A stretch of DNA of 64,000 nucleotides from Sesamum alatum (Eukaryota > Streptophyta > Magnoliopsida > Lamiales > Pedaliaceae). The stretch spans positions 17,411,264-17,475,263 of the forward strand of contig JACGWO010000005.1 in the NCBI GenBank assembly GCA_034509735.1, in the 5' to 3' direction. Numbering within the stretch: the first letter of the stretch is position 1; the number at the start of each line of letters is the position of its first letter. Under the pieces are notes generated by a model. The model saw only the letters and a list, made by a program, of their open reading frames with translations. It did not search any database and had not been told where the DNA came from. The translations under genes and the position numbers were made by a program. Shown one piece after another: positions 1-12,400 of the stretch.

Positions 1-87
1 TTTTTCCGGTTTGCAAGTTGTGGGAAGCATCACAAATACTGAATAACTGACCGATTTTATTTTCTCATAGAGATCTTGATTGCTTAC

Positions 88-1393
88 CTTTGCTGCCAAC
101 ATCACCGGAACCATATTCTGAATTTGGCTGAGACTCTGCTCCAGTAAGTTCCTTGATTTTTTACATCTCGACAGTATTGCATCTCCAGTAAGAGCCTGAA
201 ATGTTAAGCAAACTTGTATATTAAAATCACTTAACAGACCGAAGAAAAAATGTAATTTGTTAAAAACATCTCCCACTAAGATTATGTGTTGCAGCGTGAA
301 CGAAGAATCAGGAAAATGACAAAGATGTGGAAATTCGACCATCTATCAGATAGTTATGTATTTAATACAATTACTACTGTTCATGGGCACGCAGCTTAAC
401 TTTAAGGACTCGTGTAACAAAGGAAACAAACAGTTCAAATGTATTATAACCTCGGAAAATGTGATGGTATCACATTGAAACCAATTTGATTGGAATATCA
501 GAATTCAAGATTACTTGAGACCGAATTAAGTAGTACAGTCAACCAAAACAACTGGTTTAAGGAGCATACCAAATAAAGTACGCTGGACTCACTGCAGTGC
601 TGTAGCAGAGACTTGGCTTTGGCAATGCCATTGTTTAACAAGCAAAGTGCCTCTAATCCTGACGAGCACCGAGGACGGGCTGCTTCTATCTCTGGAAAAA
701 CTTTTGAAACTTTGACAACCAATTTCGACAGTTCTGAACACATTTGAGCATGCACCTACAATCATATGAAATATTAAGTCTTTAAATCATAAAATCTATA
801 AAATAAGATGCACTTTAACCAAGAGTAGATGAGATGAGAACCTAGAATTTGAATATACAGAACAATCAACATCATTGTCATCTGGAAACAATCAGAAATT
901 TGTCCTCTGTTATTTGATAGAAGAATAGGATCTGTCTTCGTTAAGATAGTTATAGGGTGAAAAAACTCAGAATGCAGGCATTTACTAGATCACAAAAGAG
1001 GGGGGTAGTTCTCTTTTTCCTTGTTTTTTTGGTGGTACCCAAAGTCCAACATAATATTACCCTGCTACTGTCCCGTTACACCATTAGGAGTTGAAAGAGC
1101 AATTGAAAACGATAACTTCCCATATTTTATTGAGACATCAAAGTTCTGATGTTCAGATTAGCAAGAAAGTTCCATATAGAAAACAATTAGACTTGGAACA
1201 CCTCTAAGATATTTATAGCTTTTAGCAGCCTCTCCCGACACTCCTATTCAACCATGTAGCACTTAAAGTTTCCTTTAACAAAACGGCAAGAGTTCTTATA
1301 GGAATGTAAAGAGAGACCAGAAGATAGTAGTTATACCTTAATGGTTCGAGCTGATGGCAATCCTTCCATAACTTCGGCGACATGATTTCCCAT
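88..1393 (-). CDS. PUB5-like: U-box E3 ubiquitin ligase, PUB5-like (N-terminal part, runs off window)
   Basis: Three coding exons join cleanly on the minus strand: 1393-1337 (start ATG, 19 codons), 755-570 (62 codons) and 195-88 (36 codons). All introns are GT-AG and in phase 0. The product begins MGNHVAEVMEGLPS and continues with KVHAQMCSELSKLV, PEIEAARPRCSSG and LTGDAILSRCKKSRNLL. This is the conserved N-terminal helical region of plant U-box ARM-repeat ubiquitin ligases and is closest, from memory, to Arabidopsis PUB5 and the PUB6/PUB7/PUB45 group. The U-box itself (E2 binding) and the ARM repeats would lie beyond the left edge. Family members transfer ubiquitin to substrate proteins in the cytosol or nucleus; the substrate cannot be read here. 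No stop or frameshift is visible in the 117 codons seen, so the gene looks intact. The start ATG lies 34 bases inside an exon that follows a leader intron. Confidence 0.85.
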
Positions 1394-2900
1394 GAGAAAA
1401 CTATTGCTCCAAGTTTGAAAGAGTCGTCTGCCAAAATAAAACATGATATATTTGTTTAGTATGCCCCATATTATCTTTACCAGCCTATATACCTATAAAC
1501 ATATACACCAGCAATCGTGCGGTCACAAAGACAAGCATGTAAGTGATCCCCGACTTCATTCATAATTCATGACATAAAACTGTGTCCGAGGATATAACAC
1601 ATAGCAGAAACACAACTGGGTAAGCACTACTAGTAGAAAAGTCCCGGGAATATTGCAACGAAATTCCAGCTCAAAGCCCAGAAATGATAAGTCAAACATC
1701 ATTTCAGAGACGGGATTTCATGCAAGAAAGGATTCCGCAACCTGGACTCGTCACCGGGAGCATATATGTACCATGATGAGCTTGTAAAAGATCATTAGCA
1801 TAACACGTTCATATGCAACATATATGCATGACTTTTCCATACTCTGAAGGGGGCTGTATGGTAAGAATTGGCATACTTGGATATTTCTCACAAAAAAAAG
1901 CAAGAAAATGAAGGAAAATTCTTGCCCGAACCAGGTTTGGCCAAACCAAACCAATCATAGAGCAAGTGTATCCATAAGATTGGTCACCTTTCCTTAACTG
2001 TACACCAATCACACAACAAGTATATTGCACTTGCCATATGATTGGTTCAGGTTTGGCCGAACCAAATCCAGGCTAAAATTTCCCGAAAATGAATGAATTG
2101 TTCCACTAGAATTCAAGATCCTGGACTTCTTTTATTTTCCCATGTATAAAATTTTATGAACAAGCATATATCTTAAGAAAACAGTAATCCAATCATCCCA
2201 ACTGCTGATTTCGGCAATAATTCTTTTTGTCTTCCCAACTGATCAAATTCATGTCATGAGATCAATGACAATGAGCTAAAAGTTGCACTTCCTTACAAAC
2301 TTTCCTTCTAAAGATATCATGAAAAGCACAAGAAATGGCAGAAACAGAGCAAATCAAGTCAAAATTCGTGAAGGGTGATATGACAACTTCCAAAAATATC
2401 ATCCAGAAATACGAAATAGCATAGAAATCTCTTACCTAGCAAAGAGCAAAGACGAACATCCAACGTTGTTCTCCCTCCTCTGCTTCTTTACACCAAACAC
2501 CAAATCTAAAGAACTCCAAAACCCACAAGATATTTCAACTTTCTGAACCAACCACAGCCATCGCTGCCCAAAACTAGAAAAGAATGATAAAAAAACTTCC
2601 ACGATTTAACGCAATTTTATCCGCCTATCTTATCCTCAAAAGGAGGTAACAATCGGTCAACAACACTGCAAAGTCGAATTGCATGTTTCTTTCTTTTTCT
2701 CCTGATTAGGCTCCCACTTTTATCACAAAAATCCAGCCTTTCAGCGCTGTGTTTGCTCTTTGGATGTACATATCAAAGAGAGAAGGCAAGAACAGAATTC
2801 TGGTTCTGGTGCTTGAACCAGAATTAAAGCACCCACCAAAACTATTTATTTCAGACACCCACTCTGACCCTTCAAATTACAGAAGGAAGAAATCAAGAAG
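1394..2900 (-). other. Leader exons and leader intron of the PUB5-like gene
   Basis: The start-codon exon extends upstream to 1427, where a GCAG acceptor precedes it. A matching donor (exon ending CTAG, then GTAAGAG) sits at 2436/2435, so a leader intron of about 1 kb spans 1428-2435. The upstream leader exon is within about 2436-2900. It contains no clear long ORF. The transcription start is not resolvable; CT-rich sequence and a GA microsatellite follow upstream. Leader introns are common in plant U-box genes and often raise expression, but that effect here is inference. Confidence 0.55.
1913..2084. mobile_element. 172-bp Mutator-type MITE inside the PUB5-like leader intron
   Basis: The two ends are inverted copies over about 45 bases: left GGAAAATTCTTGCC..., right (reverse complement) GGGAAATTTTAGCC..., both followed by a GGTTTGGCCAAACC-type block and ACCAATCATA. 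The element is flanked by a perfect 9-bp direct repeat, GAAAATGAA (1904-1912 and 2085-2093), which is the target-site length expected for Mutator-like elements. It has no coding capacity. Confidence 0.75.
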
Positions 2901-2935
2901 ATGATGTGGGTCAGCTTAGTTTTTCTCAATGAATG

Positions 2936-2964
2936 CAGAGACAGAGAGAGAGAGAGAGAGGGGG
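2936..2964. repeat. (GA)n microsatellite upstream of the PUB5-like gene
   Basis: A run of about 11 GA units ends in GGGG. It lies just upstream of the inferred transcribed region; in plants, GA/CT runs at this position are frequent in core promoters and leaders. Sequence from here to 3345 holds no other feature I can support. Confidence 0.8.
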
Positions 2965-3345
2965 CTAGAAAACAAAGCTGTCTCTCTTGAATGGCTTTTT
3001 GGAATTAAACCAATACTCAATGCAGTCAAAAGCAGAAGAACCACAATAGAAGAAAGAAAGATCAACCTAAAACCACAGCCTGCTTACTTTTCATTCTTTC
3101 TTTTTAAATATATGTTGGGTTTGGTTTTTGCATGAATTTCTAGTGTGAGAAAAGATAATTTAAGCTAACAGTGGAAGAAGCAGCAGTGCCAGTGGAATCA
3201 GTCAATCTTCTGTACTCGATTAAAAAATATCAGCATGCGATTCTTCAGAGGTTATGAGAAGGAATCGTATTCCATACGAAGACACCAGTCTCTATCCACT
3301 TTTTACAATCTCTGATTTGATTGGTCTGAAATTCATAATTATAAT

Positions 3346-3824
3346 GATTAATTACATTCAGACCCCTTCAAAATTATATTTTCTCTCAAAAAAAATTTAA
3401 AATTACACTTAGACCTCCCGCAAAAATTCACCGTTTTCACCTGACTCATTTTTGTTAGAATATAGACAAAAAATATTGATATTAAAAAAACTAACATAAA
3501 TTTTCAATTTATTCTTCGATTAATATTCTCATTTAATAATTTTGTACTTATAATAAAAAATATGTAATAATATTAACCTCACTCCCGTATATACATTACA
3601 TTTATCCCCTTATAAGTACAAAAATATACATAAAATATTAAATAATGGAAAAATTAAAATTTTATGAAATTTTTTTTGCTGACATCATCATTTTCCACCA
3701 AATTATAATGGATAGACACCAGGTGTCAACGAAAATTTTTTGAAAGGGATGTAAGTATAATTTTAAAATGTTTTTAGGGAAAAATGTACTTTCGTATTTT
3801 AGAGGGGGCTAAATGTAATTAACC
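3346..3824. mobile_element. MITE with about 100-bp inverted repeats (Mutator-type)
   Basis: The left end reads G-ATTAATTACATTCAGACCCC and the reverse complement of the right end reads GG-TTAATTACATTTAGCCCCC. The similarity continues inward for about 100 bases on each side, so the whole 479-bp element can fold back. The flanks TAATTATAAT (3336-3345) and TAATTATAAC (3826-3835) form a 9-10-bp target duplication with one mismatch. There is no ORF. Confidence 0.7.
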
Positions 3825-3892
3825 TTAATTATAACGATCCAGGTTTCTTCAAGAACTATTAAAAAATAAAAATAAAAATAATACACATGCGG

Positions 3893-3912
3893 GGAGAGAG
3901 AGAGAGAGAGAG
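3893..3912. repeat. (GA)n microsatellite
   Basis: About ten GA units in otherwise AT-rich sequence. Between this and the next element (3913-4087) there is about 175 bp of unassigned sequence with a slightly higher GC content. Confidence 0.8.
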
Positions 3913-4087
3913 GTTTGATAATTGGCTTACCTAAAGCACCTGCAAAGGTTATTCTACAGAATAAGCTTTAGACGCCACAGAAAGGGAAACCTTTTTTATG
4001 AGACGGTGTGGACCCTCCTTGATGCTGAAACCCTTCTGCTCGGAAATTTATGGGCAACAATTGTGCAGGTCAATGTTAATAAAATAA

Positions 4088-4873
4088 GGGTTAAATACAG
4101 TTTGCACTCCTCAATTATTCCTGATATATCATTTATTTCCTTAAATTAACAAATATAATACTTACCCTCTAGTTGAATAAAATTGCCCTCATACCTTGAA
4201 TAATTATATTATTCACTATATAATATAGTATTTTGCACATTAAATCATCACCAAATTATTTTATAACTAAAAAAAATTTAATAAATGAAGGTTTAAATTA
4301 AAAGTGGATTAAGAAGTTAATATATATATAATAGATACGCAATAAATATAATATCCCAACAACTCATATATACGTACTTTTGAAAAAATTTGACAATATA
4401 TATATGCTTAACCAAATGTTAAACACTTTTAGAAAAAAATTGAATAAATTTAATTTTATCATATATTTTAAAGAAAAAAAAGAATATGTAATTACTCATT
4501 TTTATCTAAAAAATTAAATAATCAATAACTTAATTTTATTACCAAATTAATAAAAAAATTTATATGAAAGTTTTTTGTGTATTTACTATACTAATTCATT
4601 ACTTAAATTTGATTCTGTAAAACATAATAAAATTTGAGCCTTTAACTTATTAATTTTATTTTAATTTATTATAATCAAAATATATTTTTCCAATATTAAA
4701 CTTTAAATGCAAAAGTGCTAAACAAAAGCCTTTTGAATTAAAAATATACATATGTAATATAAGGGCAATATTGTCCAAATATTTAGTTTTAGGGGAAAAA
4801 TATTACATTTGTTAGTTTAGAAGGGGTAAATGTTACATCAAGAGTAGTTTAGAGGGCAAAGTGTATTTAACCC
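4088..4873. mobile_element. 786-bp MITE, Mutator-type, perfect 9-bp target duplication
   Basis: Ends are inverted copies: left GGGTTAAATACAGTTTGC, right reverse complement GGGTTAAATACACTTTGC, with diverged similarity further inside (the AACAAATGTAATA-type blocks). A perfect direct repeat ATAAAATAA flanks it (4079-4087 and 4874-4882). The interior is AT-rich and non-coding. Confidence 0.85.
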
Positions 4874-4882
4874 ATAAAATAA

Positions 4883-5218
4883 TGTTCATGATTTTAGAGG
4901 ATATGAATTCAAACCATGAGATGACGTTGTTAATATATAGTAAATATATTTATAATTGTAACAATTAGATTTATCTGATGTGATATTATTATCACGATTG
5001 TTGTAATTGTCTCTATTCAATATGAATATTTGACATAATCTATTGTAATCATTTTATTTCAATTAATAAAATTTATCGCTTATAATTTTAAAAAAATATA
5101 TTAATAAAATAGGAACAGATATCGGATCCCACGAGTTATTGAGTTAATAGGTTATTGCTCCGACTGATTGGATGGAATTGAATAAATTGATTGACCTAGA
5201 TCATACTATATAATATAT
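4883..5218. other. AT-rich intergenic stretch
   Basis: No gene or element boundary found. A short block at about 5120-5200 (ACGAGTTATTGAGTTA... CGACTGATTGGATGG) resembles a block at about 18606-18690, so a small dispersed repeat is likely present. Confidence 0.4.
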
Positions 5219-8200
5219 ATAGTATGAACCCCGTGCTATGCACGGAAGATCTTAAATTATATAGTATTTTCATAAATTTTATATTTTATAATTGTGTGTC
5301 ATATTTTGATAATCGTCTTACTATTTAAGAACAAAATTATTTATATAAATTCAATATTAAATTCATTATAAATTTATTTACAGAATATTTTGATAATAGC
5401 AATAGAAAATTATAATATGTTTACACATCGATAAAAAAAATATTTTATAAGGTTCAAATACCTCATATATATAATTTCTTATTCAATTAATATATTTTTT
5501 TAATAATATTAGTATTAAATACATTATGTTAAATTATTGTCATATTACCCCATGATATAAATTCCCCCTAAAAGAATACGGTTCGAATTAAATAATCTTC
5601 AATAAAGTTTCTGAAAATCATAATAATAAGAAAATATTAGTAACACTGAAAAAAAAAGTTACAATATCTTAAACTAATAAAAAAGCAAATATATATATAT
5701 ATATATATATAAATTATATGCTAACAATAAAAATATACAATAAGAAATTTGAAAGGTACAAACATAACATATACAATTAAAATTTGCTAGTAGTTGGGTA
5801 CGTGCCCATTAATTATCATAGATACTGTCAGATCATCAAGTTACTTATTAATGAATAATTCATTTTATCACGATGAATTCCAACTTCAACTTATTATTTT
5901 TCACTTGATATTGAACTTGTTAATTGCCTATGATTTTATTTTTTCTTTTTGTCGGTTTCATTTTCTTTTGAAAGACCAAATAATAAAATTAAATAATTTA
6001 CTCATAAATTTTAATTTCTATACATACTCTCACAAATCTTAATTTTTGGCATGCCATTAATCATAAAAGTATGTCATATTCTAATGACCCCTTACTATAT
6101 ATAATAGTTTAAACTTATTTATACAAAACTCAATATTGAATTTTTACTAAGTTTATTTATTGAATATTTTGAAAAGGGTAGATTACATTTTGACATCCGA
6201 ATTATGCCCGTTTTTACACTTTCTCATTTAATTTTTTTTTCATGTCAAGTTACCATCTCAACTTTATAAATAATTTTCTGGTTGATTTTTCTACCGTAAA
6301 AACATCACATGCAGTGCCCATGTGATATTTAAGGGCAATGTAGTGTTGTCTTTTCAGCATGTGCACTACATGTAATGTTTTTTCAGAAGAAAATTCGATC
6401 GAAAAATGATTATACATGACAAAATGCGAATTTTACAAAGTTGAGATTGCAAAAAGAAAAAAAAAAAAAAAGATGGCAAAGAGTAAAAACAGACATAGTT
6501 TGAATCACAAAATCAATTTCCCTTTTTGAAAATAACCAAAGCATATTATCGTATTTAAATATTGAAAAAAAACTTATTTTATTAGTTTCAAATACTATGA
6601 TATTTTAAGTAAAATAAAACATATTGATATTTAAAAAAATGTTTTGCAAGTTACTAATCATATTTGTCATATGAAATAAACAAATTTCTCTTAAAAAAAT
6701 AATATTCACAATAAATTTTCCCTTTTGTAATCCAATTTCTTAAAGGAAAAAAAAGGATTATTATTATATCATTTTTTTAATTTCCTTCATAAACAATAAA
6801 TTTAACAGCATTTGAAACTAATAAAAAGTAAAGATATTTATATATCTAAATTTTATGCTAAGAATACATATATACAATAAGAAGTTTAAAAGGCTACAAA
6901 TTTAAGATATAATAGTAATAATATACCTAATAAAGAATTTTTAATAGTTGGGATTGTGCCCATTAACTAAGATAGATATTGTAAAATGATCGAATTATTT
7001 TTTAATGAATAATTCATGTTGTTAGGTATAATTTTTTCCCATGAACTTCTAAATTAAAAAATAAGTAGCCAGTGACAATATAAATATATATATATATACG
7101 TACTTTATGAAAAGACAATGATTGATACCTAATTAAAAATAAAAAATTAATATGAAACTATACAAAAACATCACTGAATACAAAAAAATGGATAAAGAAA
7201 TTCGGTGGAGGATATATCACAAAAAAAAGTCTATATTCAATAAGAGTTTTAAATAAATAAACATTAAATTTAATGAACATGATTTGAAAAATTGGAGAAC
7301 TTTAATACAACTAAAAACATATAAGCTAATTTAAGCAAAATATTACAACTTTCAAGCAACACCCTTTTTTTGGCCAATAACGTAGCAGAATGTATGATGG
7401 ATAATGTTTTTTTATGAATATCATCCTTTTTGGCACATTTTGTTCAAGCGGGGTCTATGTAACTATATATGTTAACTATTCGGCTACTTCTTTCTATAAC
7501 AAAACCTTGAAGCTTAATATTTAATATAAGTTATGGTTGGTTTGTGATAAAAAAAAAATTTTTGGTAAAATGACTTTATAATGAGAACTCATATATAAAA
7601 TAAGAAAAAATATTGATCATAAGGAAAATGAAAAAAAAGAACTTAATGTATATATCACATAATTCATGAACTTAATAAATGTATTGATAATAAAAAATAA
7701 TAAAAGCAACAAAAGGTGAATATTCACCAATAAGAAGTATATGTAAATCTGATTGCATAAAGCCAATAAATAATCGAAATAAGTATGTCAATAAATATAA
7801 ATAAATAAAAACATTATATCAAGCATAAACTAATTCATAATGAAAAATATTAAAAATTAAGCAACTAAATGGGTCCTTTCTTATTTAATAAGTTAACTTT
7901 ATTCGAACTTTTGACCATAAGTAGATAGATAGGAAGTTTGCATCCAATCTTTTTCTTTAAACAAAGTTCATATTTTCTTTTATTATAAACCCAATTGTAC
8001 GTGTATATACATAATTCATAAAATCAAAAAAATAAAAAATTGATAGCAATAGGGAACAAAATTCTATTGTTTATGGATGTTCAACATCAATTAAGAATCT
8101 CGTAACTTTTAAATAGTAAAATTATGAATTTAGAAATATAAACATTTTGATTAAGGATTAGTTCACAAAAATTTATGAATTGAAAATTTAGAGTTCATTT

Positions 8201-10471
8201 TTCACAAATTGTGTATTAAAGAGTGAAACATATAATTGGTTTAGAATATATATATATATATATAAAGAGTAAACTAATATGAGAACAAAATTATATAATT
8301 GGTTTAGTATATATATATATAGAGAGAGAAGACTGAATTTATATTTGTTTATACTATCGCAACTGAAAAAGTTATTAGAATTTATAAAATAAAAAAAGAC
8401 ATTGGTCATAAGGGAAAAAATGTATATATGACATATCACATAATTCATGAACTCAATTACAAAAAATAATTAATTGAAAATAAAATAAAAAAAAAAAACA
8501 ACACCAAATGCTTACTAAAAAATGGTATATGTAGAGTCCAATCTCTTTTGCCAAACTATCAATAAAAATAATCAAACTAATAAAATAAAAAAAATGATAA
8601 TTAACAAAAATATTCATGTATTTGATGAACTCATAAAATAAATTAATTGATAATAAAAAAATAAAAGCAACAAAAGTTACATACCTTGGATTTTTTCTTA
8701 TTTTATGAATTTTTCCAACTTTCACCTCTGAGTAGATAAGTAGAGAGTTTGCTTTCAATATTTATCATACACCTAGATTATGCTACAAAATGTATAAATT
8801 ATGCTATAATTTACAAATATTATGAATATAGTAATACTATATGACACTATATATAAAGAAAAATTGAAAACAATACTCAAGATATATAAGGAATTGAATT
8901 AACCTCTGCATTTATTATTAATTTAATACATATGTATAAAATTTTAAGTTAAATTAAAATATAGAAAAGAAGAAAATAAAATTCAAACAACAATGTGTAG
9001 ATTTTTTTTTCAAAAAAAAGAGCTTGAATTACTCGCACATGAAAATACATATATTTTCATGTAGATTTAAAGATTTACAAAGAATATGATCATAGATTTA
9101 ATCGAATCCTATTAGATAGTTCGAGAAACCAATCACATAAAAGTTAAAATTAGGTCATTCTTCTCATCTTGTAAAACAACCAGACAAATGAAAAAAAAAA
9201 AATCAGAAAAAGAACAAAAAAGTTTAACGGATGAAGTTATAATTTATTTAAAAAAATGGTGTATAAAATGATACGAAAAGATAAGTATTAATATAAATAA
9301 AAATTAAATGCTAGATTAAGCAGAATCATACAAATAAATGTCAAACAAAATATATGGCTATTAGCAGTAAATAAATTTGATCCTTCTTGTAGAAAAAAAA
9401 AACAAAAAAAAAGTTAATAAAACATGAAAAAGAACAACAAAGTAAACTATCAAATAAAAATTTAATGGATGACACTACAAAATCTAGGAATGATGTATAA
9501 AAAGATAAAAAGGGAGAAATTTTTAAAAATAATAACTAAATGCGGATTAAGTAGAATCATACAAAAAGAAAAATCAAGAAGGACATTATGCAAAGCGAAA
9601 CAATGAAACTATGCAAATAAAAATTAAATGAGTGAACACAACTAAATCACATAAATAATTGAAGAAAATATAAATTTAAAAAATATAATAAAAAGTAAAA
9701 AAATTACTCAAAATCAATATGAAAGTAAATTTAGAGCACATGATAATAGACAATTGAAGTATTACAAAATTTTTATTGTCAAAATAAACTTTGACAAATG
9801 AATAATGCATGTGAATGTAAACTGTAAAGAAATAAACCATTAATCAAAATAATAAATTGGTGAGATATATTACTCTAAAATTTGAACACAAAGAACATCA
9901 AAAGAGAAAAAAATAACATATAAAAAGGAATTTTCTAATAATAAAAAGATGAAGTCGAATAATAAAAAAGAAAAAGACAAAATGTGATGATCATCATATG
10001 AAAAATCAATTTGCTATTATATTGAAATAAAAATAATATAAAAAGTTACATAACTGGCCAATATGCATCTTGATAAAAAAAACATCCATTTAAGCATTCA
10101 CAGGGGTTGAGCTTGAGCACAACAACAAATGATTTGTTGTGCATAATGGATTCTTCAACGTTTTTGTTATTCCAAAATTTTAGTTGATGTTTATATTTAT
10201 ATTTGATGTGAATTTTAAGTGTTTGAATTGAATGCAATTCTAAGAGGAAGTACTATTCATATATCTACATGAGAGATTTTCTATTTCCATGCTAAAATTT
10301 TGGAATTTAGTTTGTTAAGTGTTTTTTTTAAAAGAAACTAAAATTTCAATTAAAATTAAACCAACCAATTAGAATTTTTTTTAGTAATTAAAAAATTCAA
10401 AATTCTAAGAATTCAGAATTTGGTAAAAATTGACTTAATGTGGTCAACTATCGTTTTGCTATATATATAGA
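5219..10471 (-). mobile_element. Non-coding Helitron (first large copy)
   Basis: Read on the minus strand, the right end starts A|TCTATATATATAGC at 10471, as a Helitron 5' end should. The left end has a 3' hairpin, CCGTGC-ATAG-CACGG, followed about 10 bases later by a degenerate CTAT instead of the canonical CTAG. Large stretches match the second Helitron (30730-46344) in the same orientation, for instance 10010-10150 with 32990-33130, and 10280-10450 with 45960-46300. There is no coding capacity; the short AT-rich ORFs inside look spurious. The interior contains direct duplications: 5308-5880 is repeated diverged at 6074-7040, and about 7650-7950 at about 8430-8760. Confidence 0.65.
6176..6523. 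mobile_element. 348-bp MITE nested in the first large Helitron
   Basis: Ends are inverted copies over about 55 bases (left GGGTAGATTACATTTTGACA, right reverse complement AGGGAAATTGATTTTGTGAT, then shared GTTTTTAC blocks). The flanks TTTTGAAAA at 6167-6175 and 6524-6532 form an 8-9-bp target duplication. The other copy of the host Helitron duplication (about 5390) lacks the insert, giving an empty-site comparison. Confidence 0.75.
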
Positions 10472-10680
10472 TATTATTAATATATTTTATATTAATTGAT
10501 TAAGTTAGAAGACAAAATGTAAGAAACTTTAAAAGATTTGAGAATAAATTACATTCAATTAATAACAATAATAACTTCCTAACGAAATTTAACAAGAAAC
10601 ACACAAATAAGTTCAACAATTTATAACATGAATACGATTTATAACAATATTATATAAAATTATGTATTTATAATATATAT
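10472..10680. other. AT-rich spacer
   Basis: Unassigned AT-rich sequence between the Helitron end and the GC-rich island; no feature seen. Confidence 0.5.
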
Positions 10681-11095
10681 ATATATAGAAAGAGAGAGAG
10701 AGAGAGAGTGCGGGGGTGGGTTTGGCGGCCACCGGTGACTGGGGGCTGAAGGGGGAGGACGCCGACGACGTCGGCGACGCGACGACAGGGGATAATGGGG
10801 GCGCGAGCACGACGGGGAAAATTGGGTGGGGGGGGGGGGGGGGTGAGGGGGCGGCGACCGGGGAAAGGGGGAACAGGAGGCAGCGGCGATGGAACTCGCA
10901 GGCAGAGGGGATGATGCGGCGGCGCGACCGTATGCAGGGGGAGGCGGGGGTGGTGCCGGACTAGCAAGGGGAGGCGAGGGCGAGGGGCTAGCGACGCGGC
11001 GATTGGGGAGGAGGAAGTGGCTGGCGGTGGCGACGGGGGTTGGGGGGGGTGCTGGTGTGGGGAATTGGTGGTGGCGGTTGGGGTTGGGGTGGTTA
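10681..11095. other. Isolated GC-rich island of unknown origin
   Basis: About 400 bp that is strikingly G-rich on the plus strand (GGCGACG, GGGGG and GGCGGTGG motifs; a run of about 14 G near 10835). It starts with a (GA)n tract at 10690-10708 and is surrounded by DNA that is mostly A and T. Both strands carry open frames of 80-100 codons rich in Gly/Arg or Pro, but these follow from composition and show no recognisable domain. No inverted repeats, target duplication or homology with other parts of the window were found. Confidence 0.6.
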
Positions 11096-11856
11096 ATTAT
11101 AAAATTATATAATTATATATTATTGTAAATATTTAATATTATATATAAATATTAAATATACTTTTCTATAATTTATGTATAAAAAATATATTTTATTTTT
11201 AAAAATCATAATAATTTGCAAAAGTCGTGCGTGTATTCCACCACCTCTTATAGGGGATTTTTTGGTCTTTTCTAAGAAATACATGGGGAAATTGCTTTAG
11301 CACAGGGGGCAAATTGCATTTTTCCCTGCATCAATATACTAAAAATAATGTAATAAATTACAAAAAAACTCACATAAAATGGAATTAAGATATTATTGGT
11401 TGAAATGTATATGTTCAATTGACAAAAAATATAACAGAAATTGAGATAAAAAAAAAAAAAAAAGAAGAAGAAAAGGTTCAATCCGTGTCGAAGCACTATG
11501 AACCCTTGATGGTTTGCTTATTTCTTTACTTTGTTGTTTATCTTGGACAATGAAATTCTAAATTCTGAATTTTAAAAACAATTATCCATACTAATAAAAT
11601 TTTGCAAGTTCTACGCATGAGCATCTTCCTTTCAAGTATAAGTAAAATATTGAAATATTGAAGATATCTTACTTACCTTACAACTTTATTTTAGTTCATG
11701 ATAATTGAGGCATCATTAAAAGTAGGGAATAATATGAAAATTGTATAGAGGAAAAAAACTAAAAATAAAAATAAAGAACATAAGAACATAAAAAACTAGA
11801 TATAAAAACATAAGAATAGCATAGCAGCGCAAGTTTTTGGTTTACTCTTATAGTAA
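11096..11856. other. AT-rich stretch with a truncated MITE-like piece
   Basis: Mostly unassigned. At 11243-11332 the minus strand reads GGGAAAAATGCAATTTGCCCCC, which resembles the ends of the elements at 12070-12328 and 17968-18205, so this is probably a truncated relative. The second end and a target duplication were not found. Confidence 0.35.
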
Positions 11857-12400
11857 CTAGTCATCGTTGCACGCGGTCCCCGCGAGCATATAAAAAAAAT
11901 TGTTGTGTGAGATGAGAAGAAAAAAAGAATTGTGAAGGAATGAGAAAAAAAAGTTAGTAAGATTAAAAAAAATAATGAGGTGAGAGAAACGTGGAGTAGT
12001 GGGTTGAGGGAAAAATAATAAACTTACTTTTCGAATCAATAATTTTTTTAAAAAATGAAATGATATAAAGGGAAAAATGCAAGCAACCCCCCTGTGATAT
12101 TGCAAATGTGCAAATTACCCCCTTATGAAAAAATAAATAGCAATTTACTCCTTTATATTTTTTAAAATAAAGCAATTTACCCCCTGTGTTTTTCAAAATC
12201 AAGCAATTTACCTCTCTGTAAATTGCTTCATTTTGACAAAAATACGGGGGATAAATTGCTATTTTCTTTTCATAGGGGGGTAATTTATTCATTTGCAATA
12301 TCATAGGGGGATAAATTGCATTAAACCCAATGATATAAAGGATAAATTTGGTTATTCAAAAATTGGTACGCCAAAATATTTTCTTTTATAATAGTATAGA
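11857..12400 (-). mobile_element. 544-bp non-autonomous Helitron
   Basis: On the minus strand it starts A|TCTATACTATTATAAAAG at 12400 and ends with a GC-rich hairpin (CGCGG-GGA-CCGCG), a short spacer and CTAG|T at 11857. This is the canonical Helitron architecture with insertion between A and T. No coding capacity. A Mutator-type MITE (12070-12328) makes up half of it. Confidence 0.75.
12070..12328. mobile_element. 259-bp MITE nested in the short Helitron
   Basis: Ends GGGAAAAATGCAAGCAACCCCCC and the reverse complement GGGTTTAATGCAATTTATCCCCC; the arms contain repeated AGCAATTTAC blocks and nearly the whole element can form a hairpin. An 11-bp direct repeat AATGATATAAA flanks it (12059-12069, 12329-12339). 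Same family as 17968-18205. Confidence 0.8.

Noticed and set aside
8188..8758. Two AT-rich minus-strand ORFs (86 and 101 codons) with membrane-like composition
   Set aside because: Tyr/Ile/Phe-rich translation of AT-rich Helitron sequence including (TA)n; no homology or codon signal.
10668..10967. Proline-rich minus-strand ORF of 99 codons over the GC-rich island
   Set aside because: Open in several frames on both strands because stop codons are rare in GC-rich sequence; no domain and no splice context.
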